The notes beneath the pieces are model-generated. The model was given only the letters and a program-made list of their open reading frames with translations. It did no database searches and was not told the DNA's origin. 64,000 bases of DNA, taken from UBA3064 sp023258775 (GTDB lineage Bacteria > Pseudomonadota > Gammaproteobacteria > Burkholderiales > Burkholderiaceae_E). The stretch is taken from contig JBIKXS010000002.1 in assembly GCA_044355655.1 (NCBI GenBank), positions 1 through 64,000 of the forward strand, read 5' to 3'. Of this stretch, positions 8,319 to 17,514 are shown in pieces (the first letter of the stretch is position 1; every line of letters begins with the position of its first letter). The position numbers were made by a program, and so were the translations under genes.

Positions 8319-9506
8319 ATGCAACATCGTGTCCAAGTCGCCATTATTGGCGCAGGTCCTTCAGGTCTTTTGCTCGGTGCCTTGCTTGATCAGGCAGGTA
8401 TCGACCATGTGCTGATTGAACGGCAGTCGCCCGAATATGTCGCCTCGAGAATTCGTGCGGGTGTGCTGGAACAGGGGACGGTCGATGTGCTCGACCAACT
8501 TGGTCTGTCCGGGCGATTGCATCGAGAAGGCCTGGTACACCACGGTTTTGATCTGCTTTTTCAGGGACAACGACACAGGATCGACCTCCACGAGCTCACC
8601 CAAGGTAAACAGGTCGTGGTCTACGGGCAAACCGAAGTCACCAAGGACTTGATGCAGCATCGCGAAGCGAAAGGCCTTAGAAGTTTTTATCAGGTTGATG
8701 CGTTGCAAATCCGAGGCCTTGATACGCAAACGGTCGAGATTGAGGGTATGCATCGAGGCCAGCCCTTGCGCATTCAGAGCGATATTGTCGCTGGTTGCGA
8801 TGGTTTCCACGGCATTTGTCGTAAGCTGATCCCAAACAACCTACTTAAAGAGTATGAGAAGGTTTATCCATTCGGATGGTTGGGCGTTCTTGCTGATGTA
8901 AAGCCCGTGGCTGAGGAGCTCATCTATGTGAATAGCCCAGAAGGTTTTGCGCTCTGTTCGATGCGCAGCCCAAGCCGTTCGCGCTACTACGTTCAAGTCC
9001 CTGTTGATGATGACATAGCAAGCTGGAGCGATGAGCGGTTTTGGTCAGTGCTTCGTTCTAGGCTCGATACCGAGGCAGCTGATCAACTGGTGACCGGACC
9101 GTCCATTGAAAAGAGTATCGCTCCTTTGCGCAGTTTCGTTGCCGAACCGATGCGCTGGGGACGTCTCTTACTTGCAGGCGACGCCGCGCATATCGTTCCT
9201 CCTACTGGCGCAAAAGGTTTGAATTTAGCCGTGAGCGATGTTCGATTTTTGGCAGAGGCGCTTTCTGATTGGTTTAGTGATCGTAACGACCAACATTTGG
9301 AACGATATTCGAGTCGGTGTTTGCAACGTGTCTGGCGAGCTGAGCGCTTTTCATGGTGGTTTACAAGTTTGATGCATCGCTTCCCTGATCAGGGGGATTT
9401 TGGGCAGAAGATTCAGGAGGCCGAATTGGATTATCTTGTTCATAGCCAGGCAGCGTCGGCATCGCTGGCGGAAAATTATGTTGGATTGCCGATGACATGG
9501 TTATGA
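8319..9506 (+). CDS. pobA: 4-hydroxybenzoate 3-monooxygenase
   Basis: PobA is an FAD- and NADPH-dependent class A flavoprotein that converts 4-hydroxybenzoate to protocatechuate, the substrate of PcaGH. The 395-residue product has the FAD fingerprint VAIIGAGPSGLLLG, RIRAGVLEQGTVD, the mid-chain DG motif in AGCDGFHG and the second FAD motif LLLAGDAAHIVPPTGAKGLN. The start at 8319 is preferred because the frame upstream is the end of pcaG. Placement directly after pcaHG gives a self-contained route from 4-hydroxybenzoate to ring cleavage. The last codons overlap the next monooxygenase gene. Confidence 0.93.
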   Translation: MQHRVQVAIIGAGPSGLLLGALLDQAGIDHVLIERQSPEYVASRIRAGVLEQGTVDVLDQLGLSGRLHREGLVHHGFDLLFQGQRHRIDLHELTQGKQVVVYGQTEVTKDLMQHREAKGLRSFYQVDALQIRGLDTQTVEIEGMHRGQPLRIQSDIVAGCDGFHGICRKLIPNNLLKEYEKVYPFGWLGVLADVKPVAEELIYVNSPEGFALCSMRSPSRSRYYVQVPVDDDIASWSDERFWSVLRSRLDTEAADQLVTGPSIEKSIAPLRSFVAEPMRWGRLLLAGDAAHIVPPTGAKGLNLAVSDVRFLAEALSDWFSDRNDQHLERYSSRCLQRVWRAERFSWWFTSLMHRFPDQGDFGQKIQEAELDYLVHSQAASASLAENYVGLPMTWL

Positions 9507-10786
9507 TCTCAAAGCCTAGAATTGCCATCGTTGGTGCAGGTATCGGCGGTTTGACGCTGGCCCTGATGCTCCACCACCATGATTTCGATGTTCAAATTTT
9601 TGAAGCAGTACAAGCGGTTAAGCCTTTAGGCGTTGGGATTAATGTGCAACCCTCAGCGGTCACTGAACTTGTGGCGCTTGGCTTGCTCGCTGACTTGGAT
9701 CGCATCGGGGTGAGGACACAGGAAGTCGCCTACTTCAATCCGCAAGGACAAAAGGTTTGGGCTGAACCTCGTGGCCGATTCGCAGGTTATCCGGTTCCTC
9801 AATACTCGATACACCGAGGCCAGTTGCAAGTCTTACTCTTGCGAGTAGTCCAGCAACGACTTGGCGAGGACGCGCTAAAGCTAGGCCACCGCGTACTTGA
9901 AATTGATCTCGAATCGACCGTGTTAAAGATTCAACAAGGATCTAATCATTATCTCGTTAAGCCTGATCTGATTATCGGGGCAGACGGAATCCATTCAACG
10001 CTTCGTAGGCAGTTTTTTCCAAAAGAGGGTGCGCCATGTTTTTCGGGACGCATGCTTTGGCGAGCAACAAGTATGGCCAAACCCTTTCTGAGTGCGGCAA
10101 GCATGGCTATGGTTGGTCACGCCGATCAGAAGTTTGTGACCTATCCCATTGAGCCTGTTCAGGCCTCTAGTGGCCTGCAGTGCATTAATTGGATCGCAGA
10201 ACTCCGTGTGGACGAAGTTTCGCCCGAACGTCAGGATTGGAACAAACAGGTGAGTAAGGAGGTTTTTGCGGGTGCCTTCTCAGCCTGGCGCTTTGATTGG
10301 CTCGATATTCCTGATTTGATTGACCGTGCTCAGGCCTATTACGAGTTCCCAATGGTGGACCGTGATCCGCTACCAAGCTGGGGGGGTGGGGCTTGTACCT
10401 TGCTTGGCGATGCGGCCCATCCGATGTATCCGATTGGCTCAAACGGCGCAAGTCAAGCAATTCTTGATGCCAAATCGCTTGTCGAGTGTCTTCAACAAAA
10501 CCCAAACGATTTGCAACAGGCCCTTCGTGCTTATGAGCGGGATCGACTGCCAAAAACTGCTTCCATCGTACTCGCGAATCGAGGTCAAGGTCCCGACCAC
10601 TGTTTAGAGATTGTTAGGGAGCGTGCACCGGACGGTTTTGAACGACTTGACGATGTGGTGAGCGAGCAAGAGCTGCTTGATGTTGCTGCCCGTTATAAGG
10701 GCTTGGTCGGCCTCGAAAAGGACCGCATCCGGGAACGGGTTCAAGGCGATCCGAATCTGGCCGAAATCGTCGCATCCATTGGGTGA
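9497..10786 (+). CDS. PhzS-like FAD-dependent monooxygenase of unknown substrate
   Basis: A class A flavin monooxygenase of about 429 residues, with a Rossmann motif IAIVGAGIGGLTLALML, a DG motif IIGADGIHSTLRR and GDAAHPMYPIGSNGASQAI. Segments such as LGVGINVQPSAV, YSIHRGQLQ and FPMVDRDPLPSWG resemble 5-methylphenazine-1-carboxylate monooxygenase PhzS and salicylate-hydroxylase-type enzymes rather than PobA. ATG codons at 9497 and 9503 are both possible; the second overlaps the pobA stop as ATGA. Being coupled to pobA, it probably hydroxylates, or decarboxylates while hydroxylating, another aromatic acid that feeds the same pathway. There are no phenazine genes nearby. Confidence 0.8.
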   Translation: MVMISKPRIAIVGAGIGGLTLALMLHHHDFDVQIFEAVQAVKPLGVGINVQPSAVTELVALGLLADLDRIGVRTQEVAYFNPQGQKVWAEPRGRFAGYPVPQYSIHRGQLQVLLLRVVQQRLGEDALKLGHRVLEIDLESTVLKIQQGSNHYLVKPDLIIGADGIHSTLRRQFFPKEGAPCFSGRMLWRATSMAKPFLSAASMAMVGHADQKFVTYPIEPVQASSGLQCINWIAELRVDEVSPERQDWNKQVSKEVFAGAFSAWRFDWLDIPDLIDRAQAYYEFPMVDRDPLPSWGGGACTLLGDAAHPMYPIGSNGASQAILDAKSLVECLQQNPNDLQQALRAYERDRLPKTASIVLANRGQGPDHCLEIVRERAPDGFERLDDVVSEQELLDVAARYKGLVGLEKDRIRERVQGDPNLAEIVASIG

Positions 10787-10880
10787 ACAAAAAAACCTGG
10801 AAGCGACATTCAAAGCCTTTTAACACCCATGCATCCTCCACCCAAGCATTACAACAGTAAACACCATTATCTTAGACGCC

Positions 10881-12224
10881 ATGAGCCAACATATCCTTCC
10901 TTCGTTACCCCATCAACAACGTGTTGGAATCGCTTTCTCGGGTGGGCTCGACACCTCTGCAGCCGTTCACTGGATGAAGACCAATGGCGCAATTCCCTGC
11001 GCATACACTGCAAATCTTGGCCAGCCCGATGAGTCAGACTACGAAGACATCCCACGCAAAGCACTTTCCTACGGAGCAGAGATCGCGAGACTAATCGACT
11101 GTAGAGCTCAACTCGCGGCTGAAGGCCTAGCTGCAATACAAAGTGCTGCTTTTCATGTCGCCACCGCGGGCAATACTTATTTCAACACGACCCCGCTCGG
11201 TCGAGCAGTGACAAGCACTGCCTTGGTGGTGGCAATGATGCAAGATGACGTGAACATTTGGGGCGACGGAAGCACCTACAAAGGCAATGATATCGAGCGC
11301 TTTTATCGCTACGGTTTACTGGTGAATCCAAAGCTTAAAGTCTATAAACCTTGGTTGGATCAACGTTTCATTGATGAACTCGGTGGGCGCAAAGAGATGA
11401 GCGAGTATCTCGTCGCCCATGGTTTCGATTATAAGATGAGTGTTGAGAAGGCCTATTCAACGGACTCAAACATGCTTGGTGCCACGCACGAAGCGAAAGA
11501 CCTGGAGTTTCTCCATCAAGGCATTCGAATCGTGAATCCGATCATGGGGGTGGCGTTTTGGCGCGACGATGTTCAAATTAAAGCCGAGGAAGTCAGTGTT
11601 CGCTTTGAAGATGGCATACCGACGCACCTCAACGGCAATGCGTTTAATGACCTCGTTGCACTTTTTGAGGAGGCCAATCGTATTGGTGGGCGCCACGGTC
11701 TTGGTATGTCTGATCAAATTGAAAACCGAATCATCGAAGCAAAGAGCCGAGGCATTTATGAAGCGCCTGGTATGGCTTTGTTGCATATTGCCTATGAGCG
11801 TCTGGTTAGTGGTATTCATAACGAAGATACGATCGAACAGTATCGAAGCAACGGGCGTCGGTTGGGTAAGTTGCTCTATCACGGACGCTGGTTTGACCCT
11901 CAGAGTCTGATGCTTCGCGAGACCGCTCAGCGCTGGGTTGCCAGTGCTATTACGGGTGAGGTTTTTATTGAGTTGCGGCGCGGCAATGACTATTCAATCC
12001 TCGATACCCAAAGCCCAAATCTCACCTACCATCCTGAGCGTCTCACCATGGAGAAAGGTCAGGGCGCCTTCACGCCTGCAGATCGGATTGGGCAGTTGAG
12101 TATGCGAGATCTTGACATCGCTGACACGCGCGAAAAGCTCAGTATTTATAGCAGCGTAGGATTGCTCGGAAAGCTAGAAGATGGCAGCGTACAACTCATC
12201 GAGGCAAAGTCCAGACGGGTCTGA
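10881..12224 (+). CDS. argG: argininosuccinate synthase
   Basis: ArgG joins citrulline and aspartate using ATP, the penultimate step of arginine synthesis. The protein has 447 residues, the length of the E. coli-type (long) subfamily. The ATP-binding PP-loop is IAFSGGLDTSAAVHWMK, followed by AYTANLGQPDE, NTYFNTTPLGRAVT, DDVNIWGDGSTYKGNDIERF and STDSNMLGATHEAKDLE. It follows the aromatic genes after a 94-bp gap and is probably transcribed independently, though I cannot pick out its promoter with confidence. It ends 11 bp from a convergent dehydrogenase gene. Confidence 0.95.
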   Translation: MSQHILPSLPHQQRVGIAFSGGLDTSAAVHWMKTNGAIPCAYTANLGQPDESDYEDIPRKALSYGAEIARLIDCRAQLAAEGLAAIQSAAFHVATAGNTYFNTTPLGRAVTSTALVVAMMQDDVNIWGDGSTYKGNDIERFYRYGLLVNPKLKVYKPWLDQRFIDELGGRKEMSEYLVAHGFDYKMSVEKAYSTDSNMLGATHEAKDLEFLHQGIRIVNPIMGVAFWRDDVQIKAEEVSVRFEDGIPTHLNGNAFNDLVALFEEANRIGGRHGLGMSDQIENRIIEAKSRGIYEAPGMALLHIAYERLVSGIHNEDTIEQYRSNGRRLGKLLYHGRWFDPQSLMLRETAQRWVASAITGEVFIELRRGNDYSILDTQSPNLTYHPERLTMEKGQGAFTPADRIGQLSMRDLDIADTREKLSIYSSVGLLGKLEDGSVQLIEAKSRRV

Positions 12225-12235
12225 GTTCGGCTGGT

Positions 12236-13429
12236 TTAAAACGCTTGCTCTAAGAGTTGTAAATATTCTTCTCGAGTCATCGATTTTGGGTTTGAGCGGT
12301 GTGCCTGATCACGCATTGCTGCTGCTGCGACATCTGGAAGGCAAATCTTCTCAACGCCAAGCGCACTTAGACGTTGCGGAAGCTTTAACATCAAATTTAA
12401 GCTGTCAAGACAGCTTGCTGGGTCTTGTGTACTCATGTTAGCAATGTTCTGCCTTTGCCTGTTGAATTCAGTCCAGTGCTCGAAGTCGCAAGCTTGGTCA
12501 AATATTTCACTTAATTGATCCCATTTGTGACCAATACTTTCTCGATTCCGTCTCAGAACATGGGGGAGCAGAATCGCATTAAGACTGCCATGATGAAAGC
12601 CGAGCACGCCTAGACTATGTGCTAGCGCGTGAACAGATCCTAGGCCTTTCTGAAATGCCAATGCGGCCTGCATTGACCCCATCAGACAATGCCAGCGGGC
12701 TGAACGATTACTTCCATCGATAAATGCAGCTGGCAGGTAACGTAAGAGCCTTAGCAATGCATCGGCAGCAATTGCATCGGCGGGTGGGTTGATAGCGGGC
12801 GAACAAAAGCTTTCAACAGCGTGAGAAATAGCGTCAAGACCTGTCGCAGCTGTCATGTAAGCAGGGAGACTTATGCAAAGCTCTGGATCGCAAATAGCTG
12901 CCTGCACAATATCAGGACAACGAATCCCTGCTTTTATACCGTTATCAAAAACGATTACGGCTGAGCGACCCACTTCACTGCCTGTACCAGCGGTGGTCGG
13001 CATCAACCAAAGCGGCGGTATATCGCGGTAGTTCTTTGGCGCCTGATTGCGATTGCTATAGTTCCAAAGCGGCGCAGGGTTATTGACCAGGATCGCGATT
13101 GCTTTTGCCAAGTCCATGGCCGCTCCGCCACCAATGCCGATAATCGCATCATGTTGACCTTGGCGATAGTGGTTTGCACCCTTTACTGCCGAAGACTCGC
13201 TGGGATTAACCGCAGAATCTAAAAAGCAATCGAACTTGTGAGGAAGCAAAGGGCTGACGATGTCAAGAAGGCCAGCGTTTGCAACACCATGGTCGCTGAC
13301 CACAAGTGGGCGTGAGCAATTGAATGTTGAGAGTTCCAATGCAAGCGAATTTCTAGCGCCAAAGCCGAAAATGACTCGAACCAAAAAATGGATCGTACTA
13401 ATACCCTGTGGTGCCTCAGCTAAATGCAT
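12236..13429 (-). CDS. iron-containing alcohol dehydrogenase / maleylacetate-reductase-like
   Basis: A 397-residue group III (iron-dependent) alcohol dehydrogenase. It has the NAD(P)-binding IIGIGGGAAMDLAKAIAIL, the PTTAGTGSEVGRSAV loop, and metal ligands in TGLDAISHAVE (Asp, His), SVHALAHSLG (His) and GFHHGSLNA (His). Family members include maleylacetate reductase, which would suit an aromatic-degrading neighbourhood, but also alcohol and 4-hydroxybutyrate dehydrogenases. I cannot choose between these. It is 20 bp downstream of an NADPH oxidoreductase on the same strand, likely one operon. Confidence 0.8.
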   Translation of the reverse strand: MHLAEAPQGISTIHFLVRVIFGFGARNSLALELSTFNCSRPLVVSDHGVANAGLLDIVSPLLPHKFDCFLDSAVNPSESSAVKGANHYRQGQHDAIIGIGGGAAMDLAKAIAILVNNPAPLWNYSNRNQAPKNYRDIPPLWLMPTTAGTGSEVGRSAVIVFDNGIKAGIRCPDIVQAAICDPELCISLPAYMTAATGLDAISHAVESFCSPAINPPADAIAADALLRLLRYLPAAFIDGSNRSARWHCLMGSMQAALAFQKGLGSVHALAHSLGVLGFHHGSLNAILLPHVLRRNRESIGHKWDQLSEIFDQACDFEHWTEFNRQRQNIANMSTQDPASCLDSLNLMLKLPQRLSALGVEKICLPDVAAAAMRDQAHRSNPKSMTREEYLQLLEQAF

Positions 13430-13449
13430 AGAAGCCCCTTTGGAGCCAA

Positions 13450-14463
13450 CTAAAGAGCTTGACCGCTTGAATCGCGTAATCGAACAAGTTGCTTGCCAAG
13501 GTTTTTTCCTTGCAACATATCGACAAAGGCTAATGGTGCCTGGTCAAGCCCTTCATAGATCGTTTCTTCATGGCGGAGTTGACCATCGCGAAATGCTATC
13601 AGTAAGTCCGCACTTGCTTGCGCAAGCAGGTCTTTGTGGTCCGAAAGCAAAAAAGCTTGAAGCTTGACGCGTTTGTTGAACAGCGCACGAAGGTTGAATA
13701 TGCCATCGGGACTTGTAGCGTTGTATTGGGATACGAGACCGCATAGGGCAACACGTGCATGCATGTTCATATGAAGCAATAAATGATCAAGTATAGAACC
13801 CGCTACATTATCAAAATAGAAATCAATGCCATCATGTAGTCGAACCGCCAGGCTCGCCTTAAAGTCAGCGCTTTGATAGTCAAGGCATTCATCGGCACCC
13901 AAGGCAGCTTTGACCCACTCGCATTTCCTCTGACCACCAGCAATACCAATGGTGTGACAACCTAATCGTTTTGCGAGTTGACAGGCGACACTACCGACAG
14001 CGCCTGCTGCAGCCGAAACGACAACAGTCTCGCCTGCCTTGGGCTTCCCAATCAAATGAAAGCCAAGCCAGGCAGTTTGCCCGGTTGACCCAAGTGCGCC
14101 AAGGTATGCGCCTAATGGGGCGTGTTCTGGATCGATCACTTGAAGTTCATCGGGTTTCGCCAGGGAGTACAACTGCCAGGCATGACGTCCGAGCACCCAG
14201 CTGCCAAGGCCAAGTCTTGCATCATTCGACTGAATTACCCGACCGATAGTCCTTCCGACAATGACCTCGCCAATTCGCATTGCTGGCGCATAGGAATCTT
14301 CCTGTTCCATCCTCATTCGAATATAGGGATCAACCGAAAGCAAATGGTTCTCGATTAAAACCTCATCTGGACCAGGGCTAGGGAGATCTTCTTGCGTAAA
14401 CTCGAAGCATTGGGCGTCTGGCATCCCATGTGGATGTTTTGCAAAGCGGATCGAACGATTCAT
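13450..14463 (-). CDS. zinc-independent NADPH-dependent oxidoreductase (MDR family, CurA-like)
   Basis: A 337-residue medium-chain reductase without zinc ligands. The GroES-like N-terminus contains VDPYIRMRM, and the nucleotide-binding region has GETVVVSAAAGAVGSVACQLAKR, given here only in outline, then YFDNVAGSILD and CGLVSQYN. This subfamily includes curcumin reductase CurA, leukotriene B4 dehydrogenase and other enone reductases that saturate C=C bonds next to a carbonyl. The substrate is unknown. It is transcribed with the downstream iron-type dehydrogenase and diverges from a small DUF1992 gene, leaving about 50 bp for both promoters. Confidence 0.8.
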   Translation of the reverse strand: MNRSIRFAKHPHGMPDAQCFEFTQEDLPSPGPDEVLIENHLLSVDPYIRMRMEQEDSYAPAMRIGEVIVGRTIGRVIQSNDARLGLGSWVLGRHAWQLYSLAKPDELQVIDPEHAPLGAYLGALGSTGQTAWLGFHLIGKPKAGETVVVSAAAGAVGSVACQLAKRLGCHTIGIAGGQRKCEWVKAALGADECLDYQSADFKASLAVRLHDGIDFYFDNVAGSILDHLLLHMNMHARVALCGLVSQYNATSPDGIFNLRALFNKRVKLQAFLLSDHKDLLAQASADLLIAFRDGQLRHEETIYEGLDQAPLAFVDMLQGKNLGKQLVRLRDSSGQAL

Positions 14464-14513
14464 GATTCTGTCACCACACCAAGCAGCTAATCGATTTACG
14501 GATTTGACTCACC

Positions 14514-14756
14514 ATGAAGCTTGCACTGAGTTGGATTGCTGACCAACGTATTGAAGCCGCACAACAACGCGGCGAGTTCCGAAATTTGCCAGGCGAGGGT
14601 AAACCGTTGACTTTCGATGAGGATATGTCCTTGTCTCTTGAGTCGCGGCTTGTGATCCGAAGAGCGCTTGGACAAAAAGACGATGAGTTAAAAGATCGTC
14701 GACATTTTTTGGAAAGTATTCAATTGATGCGTTTAAGGAAAGCAAATCGTTCGTGA
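14514..14756 (+). CDS. DUF1992 (DnaJ homologue subfamily C28 conserved region) small protein
   Basis: An 80-residue protein beginning SWIADQRIEAAQQRGEFRNLPGEGKPLTF. The pattern of IAEQRI, an acidic turn and then LPG.GKPL is the hallmark of DUF1992, a conserved domain shared with human DNAJC28. It has no J domain, and the biochemical role is not established. The protein matches the normal compact bacterial form. Its stop precedes the amidohydrolase start by about 140 bp. Confidence 0.75.
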   Translation: MKLALSWIADQRIEAAQQRGEFRNLPGEGKPLTFDEDMSLSLESRLVIRRALGQKDDELKDRRHFLESIQLMRLRKANRS

Positions 14757-14895
14757 ATCTCCGAAGACGTGAAAAAAACTTTTCTTCACTTTCGTTCAAT
14801 CGTCCTGATCTGTTGTGCTCAAAGCGCTTACGGGTGCAATATTTTTATCTTCGAGCGAAGCTCTAAACTTTCAAAGCAAAGGTGACGCCCTCACT

Positions 14896-16518
14896 ATGAT
14901 CGAGATTTTTCCGGCAAAACGCATCATCACGATGGATCAAGGGAATCCGCATGCTCATGCCGTGGCGGTGCTTGATGGTCGAATACTTGGTGCGGGCAGC
15001 CTCGAGGCAATGAAATCGCTCGGTCCGCACCGAGTCAATGATCGGTTCATTGATCAGGTACTTATGCCAGGATTTGTTGAGGGACATTGCCATGTCAGCG
15101 AAGGCGCTTTTTGGGCTTATACCTATACGGGTTTCTTTCCGAGGTCGGATCCGCAGGGAAACCTTTGGCAGGGATGTCCGAGCCTTGAGGCTGTTGTCGA
15201 TCGCTTAAAGCAAGCTGACCCTTCAAAGCAAGTGATATCGGCATGGGGCTTTGATCCGATCTATTTTAAAGATCAATCTCGTATGACAAGACATGATCTC
15301 GATCGTGTATCGACAACACTTTGTGTTGGGGTGATGCATGCAAGCGGCCATATTATGAATGTCAACACACGCGCCTTAGATAGGGCGGGTCTGATGCGTA
15401 AAGGCATAGAGCACCCAGGCATCGTGCTTGATCACGAAGGTCTTCCAAGCGGTGAACTTAGAGGGCCTGATGCCATGACCATGGTTGGTCGCTTCGTTGG
15501 TTTTGATCGCGAGGCGATGGCGGGTGATGAGGCGGCGATGTGGCGCTTTGCCTCGTTGTGTGTTCGGGCTGGTGTAACAACCGCTACGGATCTTGCAAAT
15601 TTGTTACCCGATGATGCAGTGAACATGATGCTTCGCGTAACGGCAAGTGATCGCTATCCTGTTCGGATCGTTGCCATGCGCCGCTTCCAGGCAATCAGTC
15701 CAGCGGCACTCATCGAGCGCGCGCTCGAACTGAAAGCAAAAAGCAGTGATCGCTTGCGATTAGGCGCCATTAAAGCTTTCGCCGATGGTTCAATCCAGGG
15801 GTTTTCAGCAAGACTCCGGTGGCCTGGATACTATAACGGTATGCCTAATGGATTATGGTACACAGCGCCTGAACAACTCACCGCCCTTTATGAAGGTGCA
15901 CTTGCTAATGGACTTCAGGTGCACACTCATACCAACGGAGACGAGGCGATTGAGCTTGCGCTTCGTTGCCTTGAGCAGGCGCTTCGTAAGCAGGCAGCGT
16001 CAGATCACCGCTTCGTTCTCCAACACTGTCAGATGGGCGATGAGGCTCAGTTCAGAAAAATGAAAGCTTTAGGAATGGCGGTGAATTTGTTTCCCAATCA
16101 TCATTTCTACTGGGGGGACCAACATCGCTCGATTACCCTAGGGCCTCACCGTGCAGCGCGTATGAATGCTTGTGCAAGCGCCCTTCGTGCAGGACTTATG
16201 ATGGGGATTCACTCCGATGCACCGGTAACACCTCTGGGTCCATTATTCACTGCTTGGGCAGCGGTCAATCGATTGACCGCAAGCGGTGTCGTTTTAGGTC
16301 AAACCGAATGTATTGGTGTTGATGAAGCACTATATGCAATTACGCTTGGGGCAGCGCAAACGCTTCACCTGGATCAGGAGATCGGCTCTATTGTTGTTGG
16401 CAAGCATGCAGATTTCGTAGTCCTGGATCAGGATCCTTATGAAATACCCGCCAAGGACTTAAACCAGCTAGGTGTCTGCGCAACAGTCCAAGCTGGTCGC
16501 GTCTTTGCTTCAGCCTGA
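14896..16518 (+). CDS. YtcJ-like metal-dependent amidohydrolase (amidohydrolase 3 family)
   Basis: About 540 residues. The N-terminal strand KRIITMDQGNPHAHAVAV precedes the metal motif GFVEGHCHVSEG. KAFADGSIQGF, HTHTNGDEAIELAL, QHCQMGD and GIHSDAPVTPLGP follow in the expected order. Members cleave C-N bonds in diverse amides and cyclic compounds. I start at the ATG at 14896, which puts homology at the N-terminus and has GGTG upstream; an in-frame start at 14815 would add 27 residues of poor quality. The stop TGA overlaps the ATG of the COG0523 GTPase (TGATG), so the two are tightly coupled. Confidence 0.8.
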   Translation: MIEIFPAKRIITMDQGNPHAHAVAVLDGRILGAGSLEAMKSLGPHRVNDRFIDQVLMPGFVEGHCHVSEGAFWAYTYTGFFPRSDPQGNLWQGCPSLEAVVDRLKQADPSKQVISAWGFDPIYFKDQSRMTRHDLDRVSTTLCVGVMHASGHIMNVNTRALDRAGLMRKGIEHPGIVLDHEGLPSGELRGPDAMTMVGRFVGFDREAMAGDEAAMWRFASLCVRAGVTTATDLANLLPDDAVNMMLRVTASDRYPVRIVAMRRFQAISPAALIERALELKAKSSDRLRLGAIKAFADGSIQGFSARLRWPGYYNGMPNGLWYTAPEQLTALYEGALANGLQVHTHTNGDEAIELALRCLEQALRKQAASDHRFVLQHCQMGDEAQFRKMKALGMAVNLFPNHHFYWGDQHRSITLGPHRAARMNACASALRAGLMMGIHSDAPVTPLGPLFTAWAAVNRLTASGVVLGQTECIGVDEALYAITLGAAQTLHLDQEIGSIVVGKHADFVVLDQDPYEIPAKDLNQLGVCATVQAGRVFASA

Positions 16519-17411
16519 TGATTGTTGACATTCTCGCCGGCTATCTCGGCGCCGGCAAGACGAGCTATATAAACCGAATCCTTTCTCATGCAGATGACCT
16601 GTGGCATTCAGGATCAAGGCAACGTCTGGCAATCCTTGTCAACGACTTTGGTGAAATTAATATCGACCGACAGAGGATTGTAGCCCAGCAAGGGCAAATG
16701 ATTGACATTGCGGGCGGCTGTATTTGTTGTACTTTCGGTAGCGATCTTGTCGAAGGATTGCAAACCGTGTTGGCAAGGTCCGCGGAGTTTGACCGGCTAA
16801 TGATCGAATGCAGCGGCGTTGCGCTACCCGGAGCGGTCAAGGGCACGGTCAGGCTTTGTATGCCAGATGCAGTGATTAAGACGACTGCCTTAATCCATGT
16901 GCTGCGTATCGAACAACAGTTAGATGATCAATACATCGGCGACACCGTGCGCTTGCAGCTGCAGCAGGCCGATGCTTGGCTTGGGACCCACGCCGATCTA
17001 ATTGCTGGTGAGGCAGCTGAAACCGTATTTCTCGACTTAATTGGGAAAAGGCTTAAGCGCTTGCTCGCAAGCAAACGTGTCATTGAGCATAGTTTAAACA
17101 AGCACCGCTATCATCAACATGAATTGTCGAACCCCAAGCCAAAGTGGCGAAGCTTTATGGTTGAACAACGCAATGTCAGTTCACTTGATGCCTTAAAGCA
17201 GCGTTTTATGCAATGGCAGCATAGCAATCAAGATCCCGAACGGGAATCGCAAGGGAAGAGCCGCTTGGAACGCGTTAAGGGCTATTTGCTACAAGGGGTT
17301 GATGACTACTACTGGGTTGAATGGGCCAACGGAAGACTAACGATCGAAGCTACACCGTTAATCAAGTCCAGCGATGAGTTAGGCTTGGTTGTGATCGAGC
17401 TTTTGCTCTAA
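16518..17411 (+). CDS. CobW/COG0523 family G3E GTPase, putative metal chaperone
   Basis: The 297-residue protein has a P-loop (GYLGAGKTSYINRIL), switch-like VNDFGEINID and the family's metal-binding motif GGCICCTFGSDL, with the CxCC cluster near residue 72. The guanine-specificity region lies near THADLIAGE rather than a strict NKxD. COG0523 proteins deliver Zn, Co or Fe to client enzymes or manage metal shortage. Overlap with the amidohydrolase gene by one base suggests that enzyme is the client. The final 60 residues form the small C-terminal domain. Confidence 0.8.
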   Translation: MIVDILAGYLGAGKTSYINRILSHADDLWHSGSRQRLAILVNDFGEINIDRQRIVAQQGQMIDIAGGCICCTFGSDLVEGLQTVLARSAEFDRLMIECSGVALPGAVKGTVRLCMPDAVIKTTALIHVLRIEQQLDDQYIGDTVRLQLQQADAWLGTHADLIAGEAAETVFLDLIGKRLKRLLASKRVIEHSLNKHRYHQHELSNPKPKWRSFMVEQRNVSSLDALKQRFMQWQHSNQDPERESQGKSRLERVKGYLLQGVDDYYWVEWANGRLTIEATPLIKSSDELGLVVIELLL

Positions 17412-17514
17412 CGACTAGCGTTATGAAGTTTGCTGCTCGTTGGTCACTGAGGTAAGGCGCTGGCTCGTAGCGATATCTCAACTCAGGCTCGATTTCGGCC
17501 ATGTCAAGCTCGAT

